NCBI GenBank assembly: GCA_031002005.1
Contig: JARYHS010013631.1
Location: 66,771,832 to 66,835,831 of the forward strand
Origin: Vandiemenella viatica
Taxonomy: Eukaryota > Arthropoda > Insecta > Orthoptera > Morabidae
Length of the DNA stretch: 64,000 bases
Direction of reading: 5' to 3'
The notes under the pieces are model-generated. The model made no database searches and had not been told where the DNA came from. It saw only the letters and a program-made list of their open reading frames with translations. Position numbers and translations under genes: made by a program. Shown one piece after another: positions 22,701 through 35,255 of this stretch. The number at the start of each line of letters is the position of its first letter. The stretch's first letter is position 1.

Positions 22701-24395
22701 AGTGATATTCCGCTGACTTTTCCTGTGTGGTTGTGCAGATGACTCTGACAGGTTTGTTCGTTAAACGAAACGTGTAGTTCATGGTCCCACTTGGGACCAG
22801 CAGAGAGGCTCTAGCTATAAGGCCAGGTTTCCTCTTCGGCCTTGTTCACGGCAGGCGCCGCATCCCCGTCGCTCTCCGTGGACACCCTTACGAATTACGA
22901 AGTGTGCCTAGCCTCACCATCCCCGCTGTTATGGCGGCGGATAGGGTTTTTTGGGTTTTTTTTTTTTTTTGGGCTAGCTCGCTGGTAGTGGTTTTCGCTG
23001 GGAGTGGGTCTGTGAGGGGGGTATGAGTGTAACTCGGGATCCCTCCGGCAGCAGCCCTCCATGTACACGTCAGAATAGATAAGCGAGAACGCAGATGGTC
23101 TTCAGGTCTGCCCTTTTTAGGGGCAACAAAGATGGCCTTCCAGTTTTTCTTTCCCATTCGACTAATCAGTCGCCATCAACATTACTGCATGGTCTTATTC
23201 CGTACTTACTGCAGAGGTATTTGGAGTTTGATCTAAGGCTTTGGTAGACAATCTGGTGGTTAGAAATTGTGCTCCACATCTCTCTTATCCTGCTGCCACA
23301 CAAGTTTGAGAAAACTTCTTGCATCACCGAGGCTCGAATTTCACCCCATCTAGTAACACAGTTACGAGTGGCTTTAATGAGATTATTAAATGGTTTTATT
23401 TATATAAATCCATTACTTTTATTGCATATGCCAATTTTTCGGGATGATGAATCTCCGTGGTACAAGCGATAATGAGCTCAAATAAGATTTATGTATTAAT
23501 GTTTCATGCTTCAGGTCACCAAGAAAAAACTATTTATGATCATCCTGTCACTGGCGTTAGAAAAGAGCACTCTTACAACCCAATGAGAGTTTAAGCACAA
23601 GCGCCAGTCATCGTCGGAAACTCTATGCTACTCTATGGTATGAAGCCACGCTTATACTGAAACCCCACCCCTTTATATGGTAGTGGTAGTTGGATATTAA
23701 ATTATTGCTACATTTTTAGTTTCAGCAATAAATCCATTCCAATGGCGCTGTCCACACAAATAATCAAACGGATCATGTCCACTGCATCCATATTGTTTGA
23801 TGATCACCATACAAATATTTGTTTGTCTATAATGACAAAAGTTAATTGTGAGCACTTTACTACAATCGGTCTCCTCTCTTCAATGTTCCTGTAATTTACT
23901 GATTTCAGATAATGCCTTTTATTCCAAGTGCTTCCAAACTGTACATCTCGCTTATTTCAGTACAGTTGTCCATTGTGTTTTGTGGTTATCATGCGACAGA
24001 TTAGTGTCTGTTCATCCATTTATATCATAGCATTACCTAATTAGCGAGTTGCGCTTTGTCGTCATGAGACTAGAACAAGCTAATTAGAAGCGCAATTCTG
24101 TACCCACAGTGGCTAGCTCTATCAACATGGTTATTCACACAAATTCATTTTAAGTAGCCTGGTGTAAAACATTTTTATTTTCATTGTTAACAAAAAATAA
24201 TAGATTCTAATACATTTCCACGTCCTTGATTATAGGGAAACGATTTTAAGTTTTCTATGCTCCATGTCTGTGTCATTTTTCACGGATGTTTTTAGCCCAA
24301 AAGCTCTGGATAGTAACAAATCCTCATAAAAGAAAGAAGTTTTTCTCGGACTTAATTAAACTTTCTTCAGATCGTAGCCAAGTAATGCTTAAATT
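22701..24395. other. unassigned DNA
   Basis: A GC-richer stretch 22780-23060 contains a long T run (22954-22969) and frames of 81-89 codons on opposite strands without motifs; the remainder is AT-rich. Nothing assignable. Confidence 0.4.
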
Positions 24396-25339
24396 TAAAC
24401 ATTTCCTATCAACACCAGACGCGTTTCGCTCTACTGGTCAGTCTCTGTAAATGTACGCAATGTTGTAATATCTATATAAACCATTATACAGAGTCACTGT
24501 AATCATGAACATTTTTTTGACCATAACAAGTCAGTCCGGAACTGTTTGCACGTCTGTGGAAGCGTATTTAACGCCGAATTTTAACATGCTGACTCTAATT
24601 TCCTACGATCGACACTTTACTATTTTTGTTTTTGAATTCGTCAAACTTGCCGCTGCATGGTTGCATCCGGCTTATTTCAATGTCTTCTGAGCTATTGTGT
24701 CTGTGTTCACTTTATGTTAAAATATGTCTCGGTGCTATCGTGTCAACTGTTGTGATTTTTTTATTTTTTTTGTGATTTGTGTGTGATTGTCTGTGCTTGT
24801 TTTCATGTACCGTGGTTGTTTTTAGAGTTTTGTTTGATTAATTGGTGAATTCACTGAACACTGTTATGGCTTGGAGTGTGTGGTTATTTTTTTGATCTGT
24901 TACTAACTCCTTTCCTTTATTATTAAGTTTTATTAAGTATTATTAAGTATTATTTTCATGCCTGTCTTTATTCTGGTGGGTGGATTGTTTTGGTCTAATA
25001 AATGTTGAGAAATTTTCGTGTGGTTTGTGCGTGACACTGCTCTGATATGTTATTTCCATCTCGTGTTGAATTCTTGAATGTCTGACCTGTGTAATTTGTT
25101 TGACACTGTGAGCAAGGCAGTTTACGCATTCCTGAATGCTGGTGCTGGTCGTTTATAGTGTTAGTGGTTAGATTGGTTTTATTCTAGATTTACTTGTGAT
25201 AATAATATGTTGTATATACAGATATTACAATATTAAAATAACACTACGTATTACAGCCAAAGCTAAATATTCGTGGTAAACAAATATTAATCATAATAGT
25301 TGTTAATGGACAGTGTTTAATTTTAAATATTTATGCAGC
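24396..25339. other. AT-rich DNA, one weak ribozyme-like motif on the minus strand
   Basis: The minus strand of about 24414-24442 reads CTGACCAGTAGAGCGAAACG then CGTCTGG, vaguely like a degenerate hammerhead core (CTGA..., GCGAAAC). It is too decayed to annotate as an RNA. Otherwise T-rich sequence with TTATTAAG repeats (24918-24955). Confidence 0.3.
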
Positions 25340-25630
25340 ATCAGCGGGAATAAACGCTTAACCTGTGGCTCTCTAAGAATAACGGACCATGTGCTGTTGA
25401 ATACGCAGCAATAGACGATCTAGATAAATAGATGTGAGAATTGAGTCTTTTCCGACGTACATATGCTAAAAATTCTTCTAAGGTATTTGGCCCGACAAGT
25501 TCTGCCATACGCGTTGTTCCGCTGTCTTCATCACTTGAACTGGTTTTTTTCACCTGATGAATACAACGGATGAAGCTGTCGAAACGTCGTGTGTGGAAAA
25601 ACTTACCCAGCTGTACACCCGTGAAGAATT
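25340..25630 (+). repeat. repeat fragment with hammerhead-like core
   Basis: Contains CTGATGA (25554-25560) and GAAAC (25581-25585) separated by 20 nt, the spacing of box I and box II of a hammerhead ribozyme, then CGTCGTGTGTGG. Penelope-like retroelements are known to carry such motifs in their terminal repeats, and a second CTGATGA/GCGAAAC pair lies at 36221-36251. Helix II here is weak (ACA against TGT plus a mismatch), and I could not define helices I and III or the cleavage site. This is therefore a suggestive repeat end, not a demonstrated ribozyme. Confidence 0.3.
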
Positions 25631-26729
25631 TTATAGAAACGGAGTTAGAAATAGAGTGATTCTCAATGGAGAAAGTACTAGGGAAATGTTGAAAGATAAC
25701 TAACCTCCGGGAAGAAATGGCGAGAGGGGGTTCAACTCTGAATGGAACAGCAAAAATTTGAAAGGTGCCGGGGAAGTCTTGTCTCTGACGACCGAAGACT
25801 TCGCCAGTATGAGCGATGATGATATCATCACAGTTTTCGAGATAATTTTCTAATAGCAGTGAATGTAGTCTCGATTATTGAGTCAATGACTTATAATTAA
25901 TATTACAGTCGTACTTTGTATGCTTGCCGATTATAAAATGTTCTTAGCTAAAAATATTGGTAGCTTGAAAAAATTATAGTACAAATACAAATTAACCATT
26001 CCAGATAGGTTCTAGAGAATAAACTATTCAATCGTACAGATATAAATAAATAATTACACGATTCTAATTAGACTGAAGTTACTGGACTCAATAATAACAA
26101 TGCTTCATGAGTACTAAAATGGAACTGTCCATGTATTATTATGATAATTAAGATGGTCTCATGCCTTAATTAAGTGCTCTTGCAAGAAGCCATGCAGAAT
26201 AACTGATCAATTACCCAATTAAGTCCCGCTAATTTCAGGTTATATCCGTCTCCAGGTGATTTATCCTTTCACCAAAGTATTCCTCTTAGTTCCTGAAATT
26301 ACCTTGGTGTGACAGGATACAATAACTCGATAAAACATATTGCTTTATATTTATTAATCCACAGAAACTTTCCGTGTACATCGGTTCCAGAACTCGAAGA
26401 CATGCCGAAGCACAGTGGAATAATAACTCAAGTGGAATGGTTATGGCCACTGTCCTGTGAGATATACATGGCTCAATATTAATATTCCTTAAAATAGGGC
26501 TAAGCGTTTATTGGAGTATGCTGTGCGTCTTGATAGATCGTTCACAACATAAAAAAGGAAAACTTTTGTAATTGCAAACACAAATAAGTTTGTTTTCTGT
26601 AAAATTTGTAATTTATGAGACGGAGATTGTGAACCGTCCCAGCATTCGCCATGATGGTTGCGGAAAGCCGCCTAAAAACCGCAATCAGAAAGGAATGTTC
26701 GCGGGGACAAGGCCATGTTATACCTACAC
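25631..26729. other. unassigned AT-rich DNA
   Basis: No gene or repeat family recognised. Confidence 0.5.
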
Positions 26730-28205
26730 AATCCAGTGTGCGGCGTCTAAAAGCACTCAGCCACTCTGGCAGGTTATTACACAATATCCAGTGTGCGGCG
26801 TCTTAAGGCACTCAGCCACTCTGGCAGGTTATTACACACTATCCAGTGTGCGGCGTCTTAAGGCACTCAGCCACTCTGGCAGGTTATTAAACACTATCCA
26901 GTGTGCGGCGTCTTAAGGCACTCAGCCACTCTGGCAGGTTATTACACGCTATCCAGTGTGTGGCGTCTTAAGGCACTCAGCCATTCTGGCAGGTTATTAC
27001 ACACTATCCAGTGTGCGGCGTCTTAAGGCACTCAGCCACTCTGGCAGGTTATTACACACTATCCAGTGTGCGGCGTCTTAAGGCACTCAGCCACTCTGGC
27101 AGGTTATTACACACTATCCAGTGTGCGGCGTCTTAAGGCACTCAGCCACTCTGGCAGGTTATTACACACTATCCAGTGTGCGGCGTCTTAAGGCACTCAG
27201 CCACTCTGGCAGGTTATTACACGCTATCCAGTGTGCGGCGTCTTAAGGCACTCAGCCACTCTGGCAGGTTATTACACGCTATCCAGTGTGCGGCGTCTTA
27301 AGGCACTCAGTCACTCTGGCAGGTTATTACACACTATCCAGTGTGCGGCGTCTTAAGGCACTCAGCCACTCTGGCAGGTTATTACACATTATCCAGTGTG
27401 CGGCGTCTTAAGGCACTCAGCGACTCTGGCAGGTTATTACACACTATCCACTGTATGGCGTCTTAAGGCACTCAGCCATTCTGGCAGGTTATTACACACT
27501 ATCCAGTGTGTGGCGTCTTAAGGCACTCAGCCACTCTGGCAGGTTATTACACACTATCCAGTGTGCGGCGTCTTAAGGCACTCAGCCACTCTGGCAGGTT
27601 ATTACACATTATCCAGTGTGCGGCGTCTTAAGGCACTCAGCGACTCTGGCAGGTTATTACACACTATCCACTGTATGGCGTCTTAAGGCACTCAGCCATT
27701 CTGGCAGGTTATTACACACTATCCAGTGTGTGGCGTCTTAAGGCACTCAGCCACTCTGGCAGGTTATTACACACTATTCAGTGTGCGGCGTCTTAAGGCA
27801 CTCATCCACTCTGGCAGGTTATTACACACTATCCAGTGTGCGGCGTCTTAAGGCACTCAGCCACTCTGGCAGGTTATTACACACTATCCAGTGTGTGGCG
27901 TCTTAAGGCACTCAGCCACTCTGGCAGGTTATTACACACTATCCAGTGTGTGGCGTCTTAAGGCACTCAGCCACTCTGGCAGGTTATTACACACTATCCA
28001 GTGTGTGGCGTCTTAAGCACTGAGCCACTCTGGCAGGTTATTACATACAATCCAGTGTGTGGCGTCTTAAGGCACTCAGCCAGGTTATTACACACTATAA
28101 AGTGTGTGGCGTCTTAAGGCACTCAGCCACTCTGGCAGGTTATTACACACTATCCAGTATGTGGCGTCTTAAGGCATTCAGCCACTCTGGCAGGTTATTA
28201 CACAC
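26730..28205 (+). repeat. 55-bp tandem satellite, about 27 copies
   Basis: Unit: CCAGTGTGCGGCGTCTTAAG, GCACTCAGCCACTCTGGCAG, GTTATTACACACTAT. The period of 55 bp was checked from successive CTCTGGC positions (26764, 26819). Variants include GTGTGTGG for GTGTGCGG and CAGCGACTC or CAGCCATTC for CAGCCACTC. A distinctive run of variant units (ACATTATCC, CAGCGACTC, CCACTGTATGG, CAGCCATTC) occurs at about 27388-27500 and again at 27608-27720, exactly 220 bp (four units) apart. Units degrade toward the right edge (deletion at 28017 and a shortened unit at 28080). The 114-codon frame entering the array is not a gene. Confidence 0.97.
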
Positions 28206-31010
28206 ATTTATTAAATTAATTTTTATTTAATGTCATTTAATCTCGTATTCTAGCCAAATTTTCGATTCTGATTATTCAGCTCGATATCTGATCTATTATG
28301 ATGTGAGATGCGACACACAGTAAAACACTCTTGTCATTGTTTTGTTACTGTAAAGTGAATCTTCGATAACACAATTAGAACAAATACAAATTTAATTATT
28401 TTCTCGCCTACGGGAGTATCTTTCTACACGTTTCCACAAAGCTGTTTAAAAAAATGAGCGAAAATCGCTTCCTTCTCGGAAGACACTCTTTTCCGAACGG
28501 GTCAAAGTGACTTGAATCTCAAAGATTAGCTATCTAAAGTTAACACTTCACTTGGTAGCTTAAATAAAATAGGAAATTTACTTAGGCGTCTGCATTTTTT
28601 ATTTCGTCTTCCCCTGGCTGCAACAGCTTAAGTTGTTTCGAAACATCTTATCAGGATAATTCTAAAATAATTACTCTTAATCAGCTTTTGTTCTATCGTC
28701 ACTGATTGGAAAGGATTAACTATATGTACTTCAGTAGTAAGATTAAAGATATAGTCTTCGTTTCCTTTCTTTACTGAACGGTGACTAAAAGTACAGTGAG
28801 CCTCTTTGTCTGAGCTGCTCTTAATTTGAACAGCACTGCTTCTTATTCCACAGCAGAGTAACAGCTTGTTAGGGTTCCGTAGCCAAACGTAAAAAACGGA
28901 ATAATTTCTTCATCTCCGTATATTACTTAATCGCAGCATCGTAATTACCTTCCTTTTGCATAGTTGGTAATGAATTTTCACAGGAAGACTTGATATGTAT
29001 AACGACCAAAAACTGATCCATCGCAAATATTTTTTTTTTTAAAAAAGAAATAGTATAGGGATAATTTTTGTTTTAACGTAACCCGTCAGTTTTTTACTGA
29101 GATATTTTTGTGTGGCTTTATATTTCGCGAGATATTAACTATTGAAGTATTTAACAATGCCTCTCCCCCAAGAATCTAATCTCCGAACCATATATCTGAA
29201 GGTTTTGAAGAAATAACGACTTTCATGGGCAATAAAGGTAATTAAGTTTCAAAGAAAATGCTTTGACATGTTTCTCAAGTTTTCACTTTATTTTATTAAC
29301 AAAAATATAATGTATTGTCCTACATAGATAAGATTTTAATACAATGAGACTAGGCTAAAAAAAGTACCTGAGGTAAAAAATGACTAAGTAGATTCCGAAT
29401 TCATGAATCTGAAACCTTTTCTCGTGACAGATTTCTTCTTCGATGCAAATTGAGTGTTGACCTAATATTACATTTGGCATAATTATGATTACTTATTATT
29501 TCTGCTATTGGGAAATTATTAATGGTCTCACTCAAGTATTATCGTCACTTTAAGTATTGGATAATACCAATGCAGTGCTGTGGGTTGGCACAACATATCA
29601 ATGTAAATCCTACGGAATATGAAAATCTATAAGTATTTTACTGTATACGTTACAATATGTGGAATTCAGAGATGTTGTATCATGGATAAGAAATACTAGT
29701 GATGAGAAGCAGCATTTACTTAAAACTTTGCGACACGGGTGTAGCTATGACGAGATTACTGCAAAGGATACATATAAACCTGAACATTGGAAAGGCTGTA
29801 AGTTGAATTTTTTTTATTAAAAATTCAATCACGGAAAAAGTGCCATGATGGAGAGTCCATTTGCGTAAAAAGTTCAGTCAGGTGCGTCACGGAAAGAAAA
29901 TAGTCCACAGTCAGCGATTAATACGCATGGAGGGAACTGCTACAAAGGAAAGCTCGGCCAAAATGTTGTGACATCTCGCGTTAAGGATCAGTTTATATTA
30001 ATTCTGTGCTAGTTAAAAAGGAATTGGTGAGCGTTTGTCAGAATAATGAATTACGGGAAGTGATGCAGAGTTTATTAAATGTCGGTTATAAAGACAACGA
30101 TTTGTAACATTATGGAAAGATGTAGTTGACAAACTAGATGAGTTTTTGAGAGCCAAGTCTAGAGAAATTCTGCATTAGTAATAAGCAATTTTTAGACAAC
30201 CAAGTTGATGGTTATATTTTCTGAATGTAACAATGAAAGGCGATTAATAAATTGTAAAAGACTTTTATTATCTATAGAACTAGTATGATGAGAAGGTGCA
30301 TCGAGTAGATTGAAAGATTGCGCAGCGAAGTGCATACGGAAAGTGAGCCTCTTGCTTCTCGAGCAGAAGAATATTTCTTCGACAAGTATAACGGCAAACT
30401 CAGTCACATCTTTAACAATTACAATATTATTTTATCATTCCCTAAGGAACTCTAAGGTATGCGTATCTGATACATACTTAATAAATTTTAGTTTTCTAGA
30501 TGATGATTGTAAGAGAAAGAATTGTAGCAGATTGAAGTTTTTTTTTGGTAAGTCCAACAAACCTTACTGTACATTTTTGGCACTGCTGAGGCAGGTTGAA
30601 CTGGTGGCAAGCCTTCTCTGCTGTTTTTTTCAAGCAGTTGTTTTCGTCTGTTCCATTCCTCCGTAGTTTATGTGAGAATCCACTGGTTTCTCCCATCACG
30701 AACCAAACGAAAATATTTTACGAGACACACACATACAAAACATTCCTAGAGCATTTATGTTTGCTGCCGAACTGTATCATTTAAATCACGACACAATCCG
30801 AATAACACTCGCTATGAAATTTTTTCTCGTAGGAGAAGAACTAATAGAGCATATTACACAGATATAAAGCATCATCTTCTAGAATCAAAGAGAAAGAAAC
30901 TGCCGAATGGATTCGTTACGTTCTGCAAGAGTCATAACATCGACGGCATTTGGTTCCAACAACGAACCTCACTATGACGTCGCAAGATCGAAAGTCAGTT
31001 TCTGTGAAGT
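28206..31010. other. unassigned AT-rich DNA
   Basis: No repeat family recognised. Frames at 30310-30666 (118 codons) and 30496-30699 have no motif and overlap on opposite strands. The segment 29690-30180 is somewhat less AT-biased and could be a very old coding remnant, but no domain could be read. Confidence 0.4.
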
Positions 31011-31243
31011 AACAATTCACCAAGAAACCGAGCGTGGTGGAGCGGTGACGCTCTGGCTTCGCAGACGGGAGGACGTGGGTTTGAATCCGCGTCCAGGCAT
31101 CCAGATTTGGGTTATTCACTCCAGGCTAATGCCGGGATGCTTCCTTCAAAAAGGCCATTGCTGAGTTCCTTCCCTTTCCTTGCCCTTAGTCTTTTCTCGC
31201 CTCTAATGACCTCTATGTCGACGAGGTAAAAACAATTCACCAA
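31011..31243 (+). mobile_element. tRNA-derived SINE, family A, with 13-bp target duplication
   Basis: The element is 31024-31230, flanked by an exact duplication AACAATTCACCAA (31011-31023 and 31231-31243). Head GAAACCGAGCGTGGTGGAGC, B box GGTTTGAATCCGC, body CATCCAGATTTGGGTTATTC with an internal deletion that removes the CCATGGTTTCCCC block, then CACTCCAGGCTAATGCCGGG and the family-A tail CTCTAATGACCTC, TGTCGACGAGG. One of the clearest insertions in the window. Confidence 0.95.
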
Positions 31244-33694
31244 CTTCCGTTTTAAAATTCAGAAAAACAGTATTACTGTAGTTCAAACTTCTGCCACTCA
31301 TCGTGGAATAAGAGTAGATAAACTATTAAGGAATAAATTAATCATAATCGTGACTAATCCAAGCAAATTTGAAGCAAATATAAAAAAAATACAGAAAGAA
31401 ATACTGACAGCAGTAGGCTAAGGCTAACTTCTGTTATCTGCGATGAAATAATAAGAGCCATAGCTAATAGTTTGTTTTCATGGCAGAGTTTACACGAGAA
31501 AAGAAATAATAGCGAATAACGTTGCGACCATGATACTCTTCTTATGGCATCAGGTAATCAAATGCTGGCAAGAAATTTTAAGGCATTCTTCAGTTTTTGA
31601 GCAGGCATGGTAATAAATCAATGGTCTACTTATGTAAACTTTTAACGACTTTTAACTATATCCAATTAAAGCATTCTTGTGGGGAAACTAACTGCGAGTA
31701 AGTATATGACCAAAGTGGCACTACAGGTAACAGACGATTTTAAGCCCGCCTACAATGGCGCCTGGTGGGGAAAATTGCACCAAGTAGTTAGTGCTTATAC
31801 TCTGCTAATTCATTTTGGGGTCAAAACGATGATACTGTGAGCCCCATGCGTTCGGCGGAGCTACTTCTATTAGTGTGTCCCAAAAGTTGTTTACGTTACA
31901 ATTTTGGCTACCAACTCATCTGGCGTCTAGGTGATATAAAAACAGAAAAACGTGTCTGAATGGTACCTGGTGCTCTACTATCGTCATTAATCAACTGTTT
32001 ACCTTATTTAATAAATAATTAATATGCATATCGCAGTTAAGGACAACAGCGCTGAGAAAACCACACTCTTCCTACATTCACTTGCATATACACAACACAA
32101 AACAACATATAACATTCACAATTATCAGCACAGTCATCTTCATACATGCAACAAATCCCTTACACACAGAGGAAATGAACTAGGTTTTTTATGTCTCTTC
32201 GTGAAGGATCCAACTATCGTTCGGTGACTTTCTTAGTTCAGCAATATAATTCTGACCCTACAAATATCATGATAGCTGTTGCTATCGACTAATTCTGTTT
32301 TGAATAGAAAGGGATTTTAATACTCACTTAGAAAAGCCAAAACTCAGTAACACCCAGAAGTTTTAAATGTTAACATTTTTCAGAAATTTCACGCTAATTG
32401 GTTCATTTCTACGCCAGTTATATTGTTAAAATTTCAAGAAGTTTTAGTTGTTTGCTTAAAATGATGCGATACTCATTTCGGATATACCGAGAAATTTTTT
32501 AATAAATAAACCACAAGAAGTAGTATTTTCCGTTTCTCCGTATCACGGCAATCCATGGTATCTTCCCGTAAAACGTGTTTTGCTCAGTTCGATTCCAAGT
32601 ATGGAGACTTGAAAGGTAAAAACAAAAATTAACTCAATTACTGAAGGGAGAAGCTTTGATATTTCTATTGCTTTGTTACGATATGACAGTATCCACGGTT
32701 TTTGCTGTTACCTTTTTATTGGTATCTCGAAAGACAAATGTATTACTAAAAATAGAATATTCATCCTGTACTTAGGCGTCCGAAATAATACTGTATCGTT
32801 AATTACTTTCTTCCTTTTACACTACCGGTATGGAAGAGACAGGTAATATTCATGCCAACTCACTTGTGCATATCTATCGGAAGGTAAATTTACTACTTAA
32901 GATCAGGAAGGAATTCAATGGACAGTATCACAGACGAACGTCATGTCGGAGAAAAATTCATGTAACCGTAAAAGACAAAGACTACTGGATCTAAGACTAC
33001 CGGATCTAAAACTTGAATGTAGTATTTTTTTGTCATTGTAAATATAAAAATAAAAACATGTTGCAGCAAATAGCATAAGGTGTGATTTAAAGAGTGTTAA
33101 AAAAAAAATCTGCGAGAGAATGAAACTTAAAATCCACAAAGCCTAATCAATTGTTTTAGGAATACTGTGCTGATGTTAGGATTAAGTGAAGTCACGAAAA
33201 AGGACAGCGAAACCTTCAGCTGTTACTGGAAACTCTTCTGTATTGGACTAATAGGTCGGTGTTGGATAGTCCGGAAGACATATTGAGCAAACGATGTGTA
33301 TCGCACCACGCCCAAATTTTGCATATCGGAGACTGAAGGAACTGTACTGTGTTTTGGGTCACAACATCGTTGCCTGACTACTGAACTGTGGACTCCTCAA
33401 TCCAACCGTGCTTGCCTCACATTTTAATTAAGTCTATTATTATATGTCTACAAAACTGCAACTTTATATCAGTTTATTCTTTTCTCGCTAAAAGGATAGT
33501 CTCATTGGCATGGTGATACAAACTTCCCTGACAACACCATGGATTAAGAATCTATTTTCTTTAACATCTGCCAGGTACTTAAGTCAATGGCATTAGCTAT
33601 GGTAAATCAAGTAACGGCAGGTGCATCATTTAATTGGAAACAATTACGACACCGTCGTTTATCACTGAATGAATTATAATATCATAATAGTACT
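31244..33694. other. unassigned AT-rich DNA
   Basis: No gene or recognised repeat. Small direct repetition GGATCTAAGACTACC/GGATCTAAAACTTG near 32990-33015 only. Confidence 0.45.
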
Positions 33695-34330
33695 CCTGTG
33701 TGGTGGCGCCTTAACGCCTACAGCCACACAGTATCTGGGAGTTACAAGGAAACCAATTTCAAGTCTTGGGGCCCACGTACCGGTCGGTTATTAGGCGGTT
33801 TCCCGCAATCCCCAAGGAGAACGCCGGAAGGTCCCGAAGTCCACCTCATAAACCACACATTTCAAAAACAAAAATGCACATCATACAGAATACAAGTAGA
33901 TTGTTTTGCACACAGATGACAGTACAAACATTCCACCCATAGAACATATTATTCAGATCTAACAAATTGGTGCTTACTATGGTGGGGCCTCCTCCTTCCA
34001 CATCCGGCGTTAGGGGTGGGGGGAGGTAAGCGGGGTAAATGTACACCAGGCGGAGGGGCCCGATGACCGGCCGGAGGGGCTGCCCGGCCCAAGAATCCAC
34101 CCATCTGGCCTGAGGGAGTGTCCCATCCAATGAATTTGCCACGGGCCCTAACCGGTTACGTCACTGCTAAGAACGCTTACCCGGCGCCAGAGAATCCCAG
34201 CGCCTGCCCTGCCTCTCCCCTCTAATGGTTCACACAAGCTAACTGAGTGAAACAGGTGGCTGGTGTCTATGTAGTCTATAGTGGCTGTAACGGGGGAAAA
34301 CAAATGGTAACATGTCTTCTGAATCCCTTA
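33695..34330. other. GC-rich segment next to the Harbinger remnant, unassigned
   Basis: Marked GC-rich blocks at 33765-33840 (GGGGCCCACGTACCGGTCGG) and 33975-34215 (GGCCGGAGGGGCTGCCCGGC) flank AT-rich sequence. This may be a non-autonomous element of unknown type; I see no terminal repeats or coding motifs. Confidence 0.3.
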
Positions 34331-34409
34331 AAGGTAGCCATACACGTGGAGGCCGGGCCTCAAGGAAAGAGCCTGCGGGCCAGACCTCAGGGATTTCATC
34401 GATGTCGTC

Positions 34410-34856
34410 ATGCACACACATGGGACATTAAATGATCAAGGTTGTCTCAGTCTCATAGTTGGCTTCACGATGGCAACATCCGATGATGATCACGCATTGG
34501 CTGCTATTTGTTTGTTAATCACGACAAGTAGGGTTAAAACTCGCGCAAAACAGCGCATCAGAAGAAGTGTATGGTGCAAAGAGTGGCTACTCAAAAGAAG
34601 AAAATATTCTCACACAAATCTTCTTTCGGAATTGAAGTGTTTTCCCAAAGATTTTCATAAATATTTGAGGATGAATGAAGAAACCTATTTACATCTGTTA
34701 TCGTTAATCACTCCACTTAATACAAAGAAAGATACCGTTATGCGGGAAGCAATTTCGCCCCATGAAAGACTTGCCGCTAAGCTGCGGTTTTTGGCAACGG
34801 GAAGACGCTATGAAGACCTCAAGTTTTTAACAATAATTTCTGCCAGCTTGGCGTAA
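34410..34856 (+). pseudogene. PIF/Harbinger transposase, N-terminal fragment
   Basis: The open frame gives RRSVWCKEWLLKRRKYSHTN, LLSELKCFPKDFHKYLRMNE, ETYLHLLSLITP, then AISPHERLAAKLRFLATGRR and YEDLKFLTIISAS. This order is the HARBI1-like transposase N-terminus: W-KxWLLKR, the FxxYFRM block, then I(S)PxERLAxTLRFLATG with the helix-turn-helix that follows. The natural start is probably M at 34470 (MATSDDDHALAAICLL) rather than the upstream in-frame ATG. The frame stops 3-4 codons after ISAS, where family members normally continue into the DDE nuclease. All catalytic residues are missing, so this copy encodes no active nuclease. Confidence 0.82.
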
Positions 34857-35023
34857 GCAGATTCTCGTTTTTTTCTGTCGTGGTATTCCTTGCACTTCAC
34901 TTCCCGTAGACAGGGCTCATTTTGATACATTTTGATAAATTCTCCCTGTACACGGAAAATCACGAAAACCAAACAGTACAAACAAAACAGAGAAACAAAA
35001 TCGCTGCACACACAAACATTCAC
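34808..35023 (-). pseudogene. MADF-domain DNA-binding protein, N-terminal fragment
   Basis: The minus-strand frame reads GEFIKMYQNEPCLREVKCKE, then YHDRKKRESAYAKLAEI. MADF domains (Myb/SANT-like) begin with an L/F-I-xx-Y-xx-xPxLW/R-V-x-xxxY pattern followed by an R-x-A-Y/W-x-x-L helix, and this matches. In PIF/Harbinger elements the second gene encodes such a protein, which helps bring transposase to nucleus and DNA. Only the first part of the domain remains; the frame runs into the inverted transposase fragment. The 25 or so residues upstream of GEFIK look like read-through of non-coding sequence, so the true start is uncertain. Confidence 0.7.
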
Positions 35024-35255
35024 AAGAAACCTCTAAGGCCGACTGACCGCAAGACACACACGCTGAGGTTTTCACCCTCCGTCCCGGCCTTCGAGGAAAT
35101 AAGAATTGTTTTTCGGTGAGGATTTGGTCGCATGAGCGGGCCACCGGGGCGCGGCCACGGCCTCAAGGAAATGCCCACACACTTCCCGGGATCGCTCAAG
35201 GCCGGGACCATTCCGTTCAAATCCCGAGGGTTTCCCGTACGTGTGTGGCGGCCTT

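Larger units (their letters stand above)
34331..35255 (+). mobile_element. internally deleted PIF/Harbinger transposon
   Basis: Inverted terminal repeats: AAGGTAGCCATACACGT at 34331-34347 and its partner at 35239-35255 (reverse complement AAGGCCGCCACACACGT), 14 of 17 identical. The flanks are TTA on the left and TAG on the right; Harbinger elements duplicate a 3-bp TWA site, so this may be a mutated duplication. Inside are the N-terminal part of a transposase on the plus strand and the N-terminal part of a MADF-type protein on the minus strand, meeting tail to tail at about 34835-34860. Full PIF/Harbinger elements carry exactly these two genes, so a central deletion explains the 925-bp size. 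Confidence 0.78.

Noticed and set aside
26730..28205. CRISPR-like regular repeat array
   Set aside because: The 55-bp units are contiguous with no unique spacers, and the surrounding sequence is eukaryotic. It is a satellite. The same holds for the 110-bp array.
16811..28205. Common origin of the 110-bp and 55-bp satellites
   Set aside because: Only CAGGTTA is shared; the remainder does not align by eye.
30310..30666. 118-codon plus-strand frame
   Set aside because: No motif, AT-driven composition, and overlapped by an equally open frame on the other strand.
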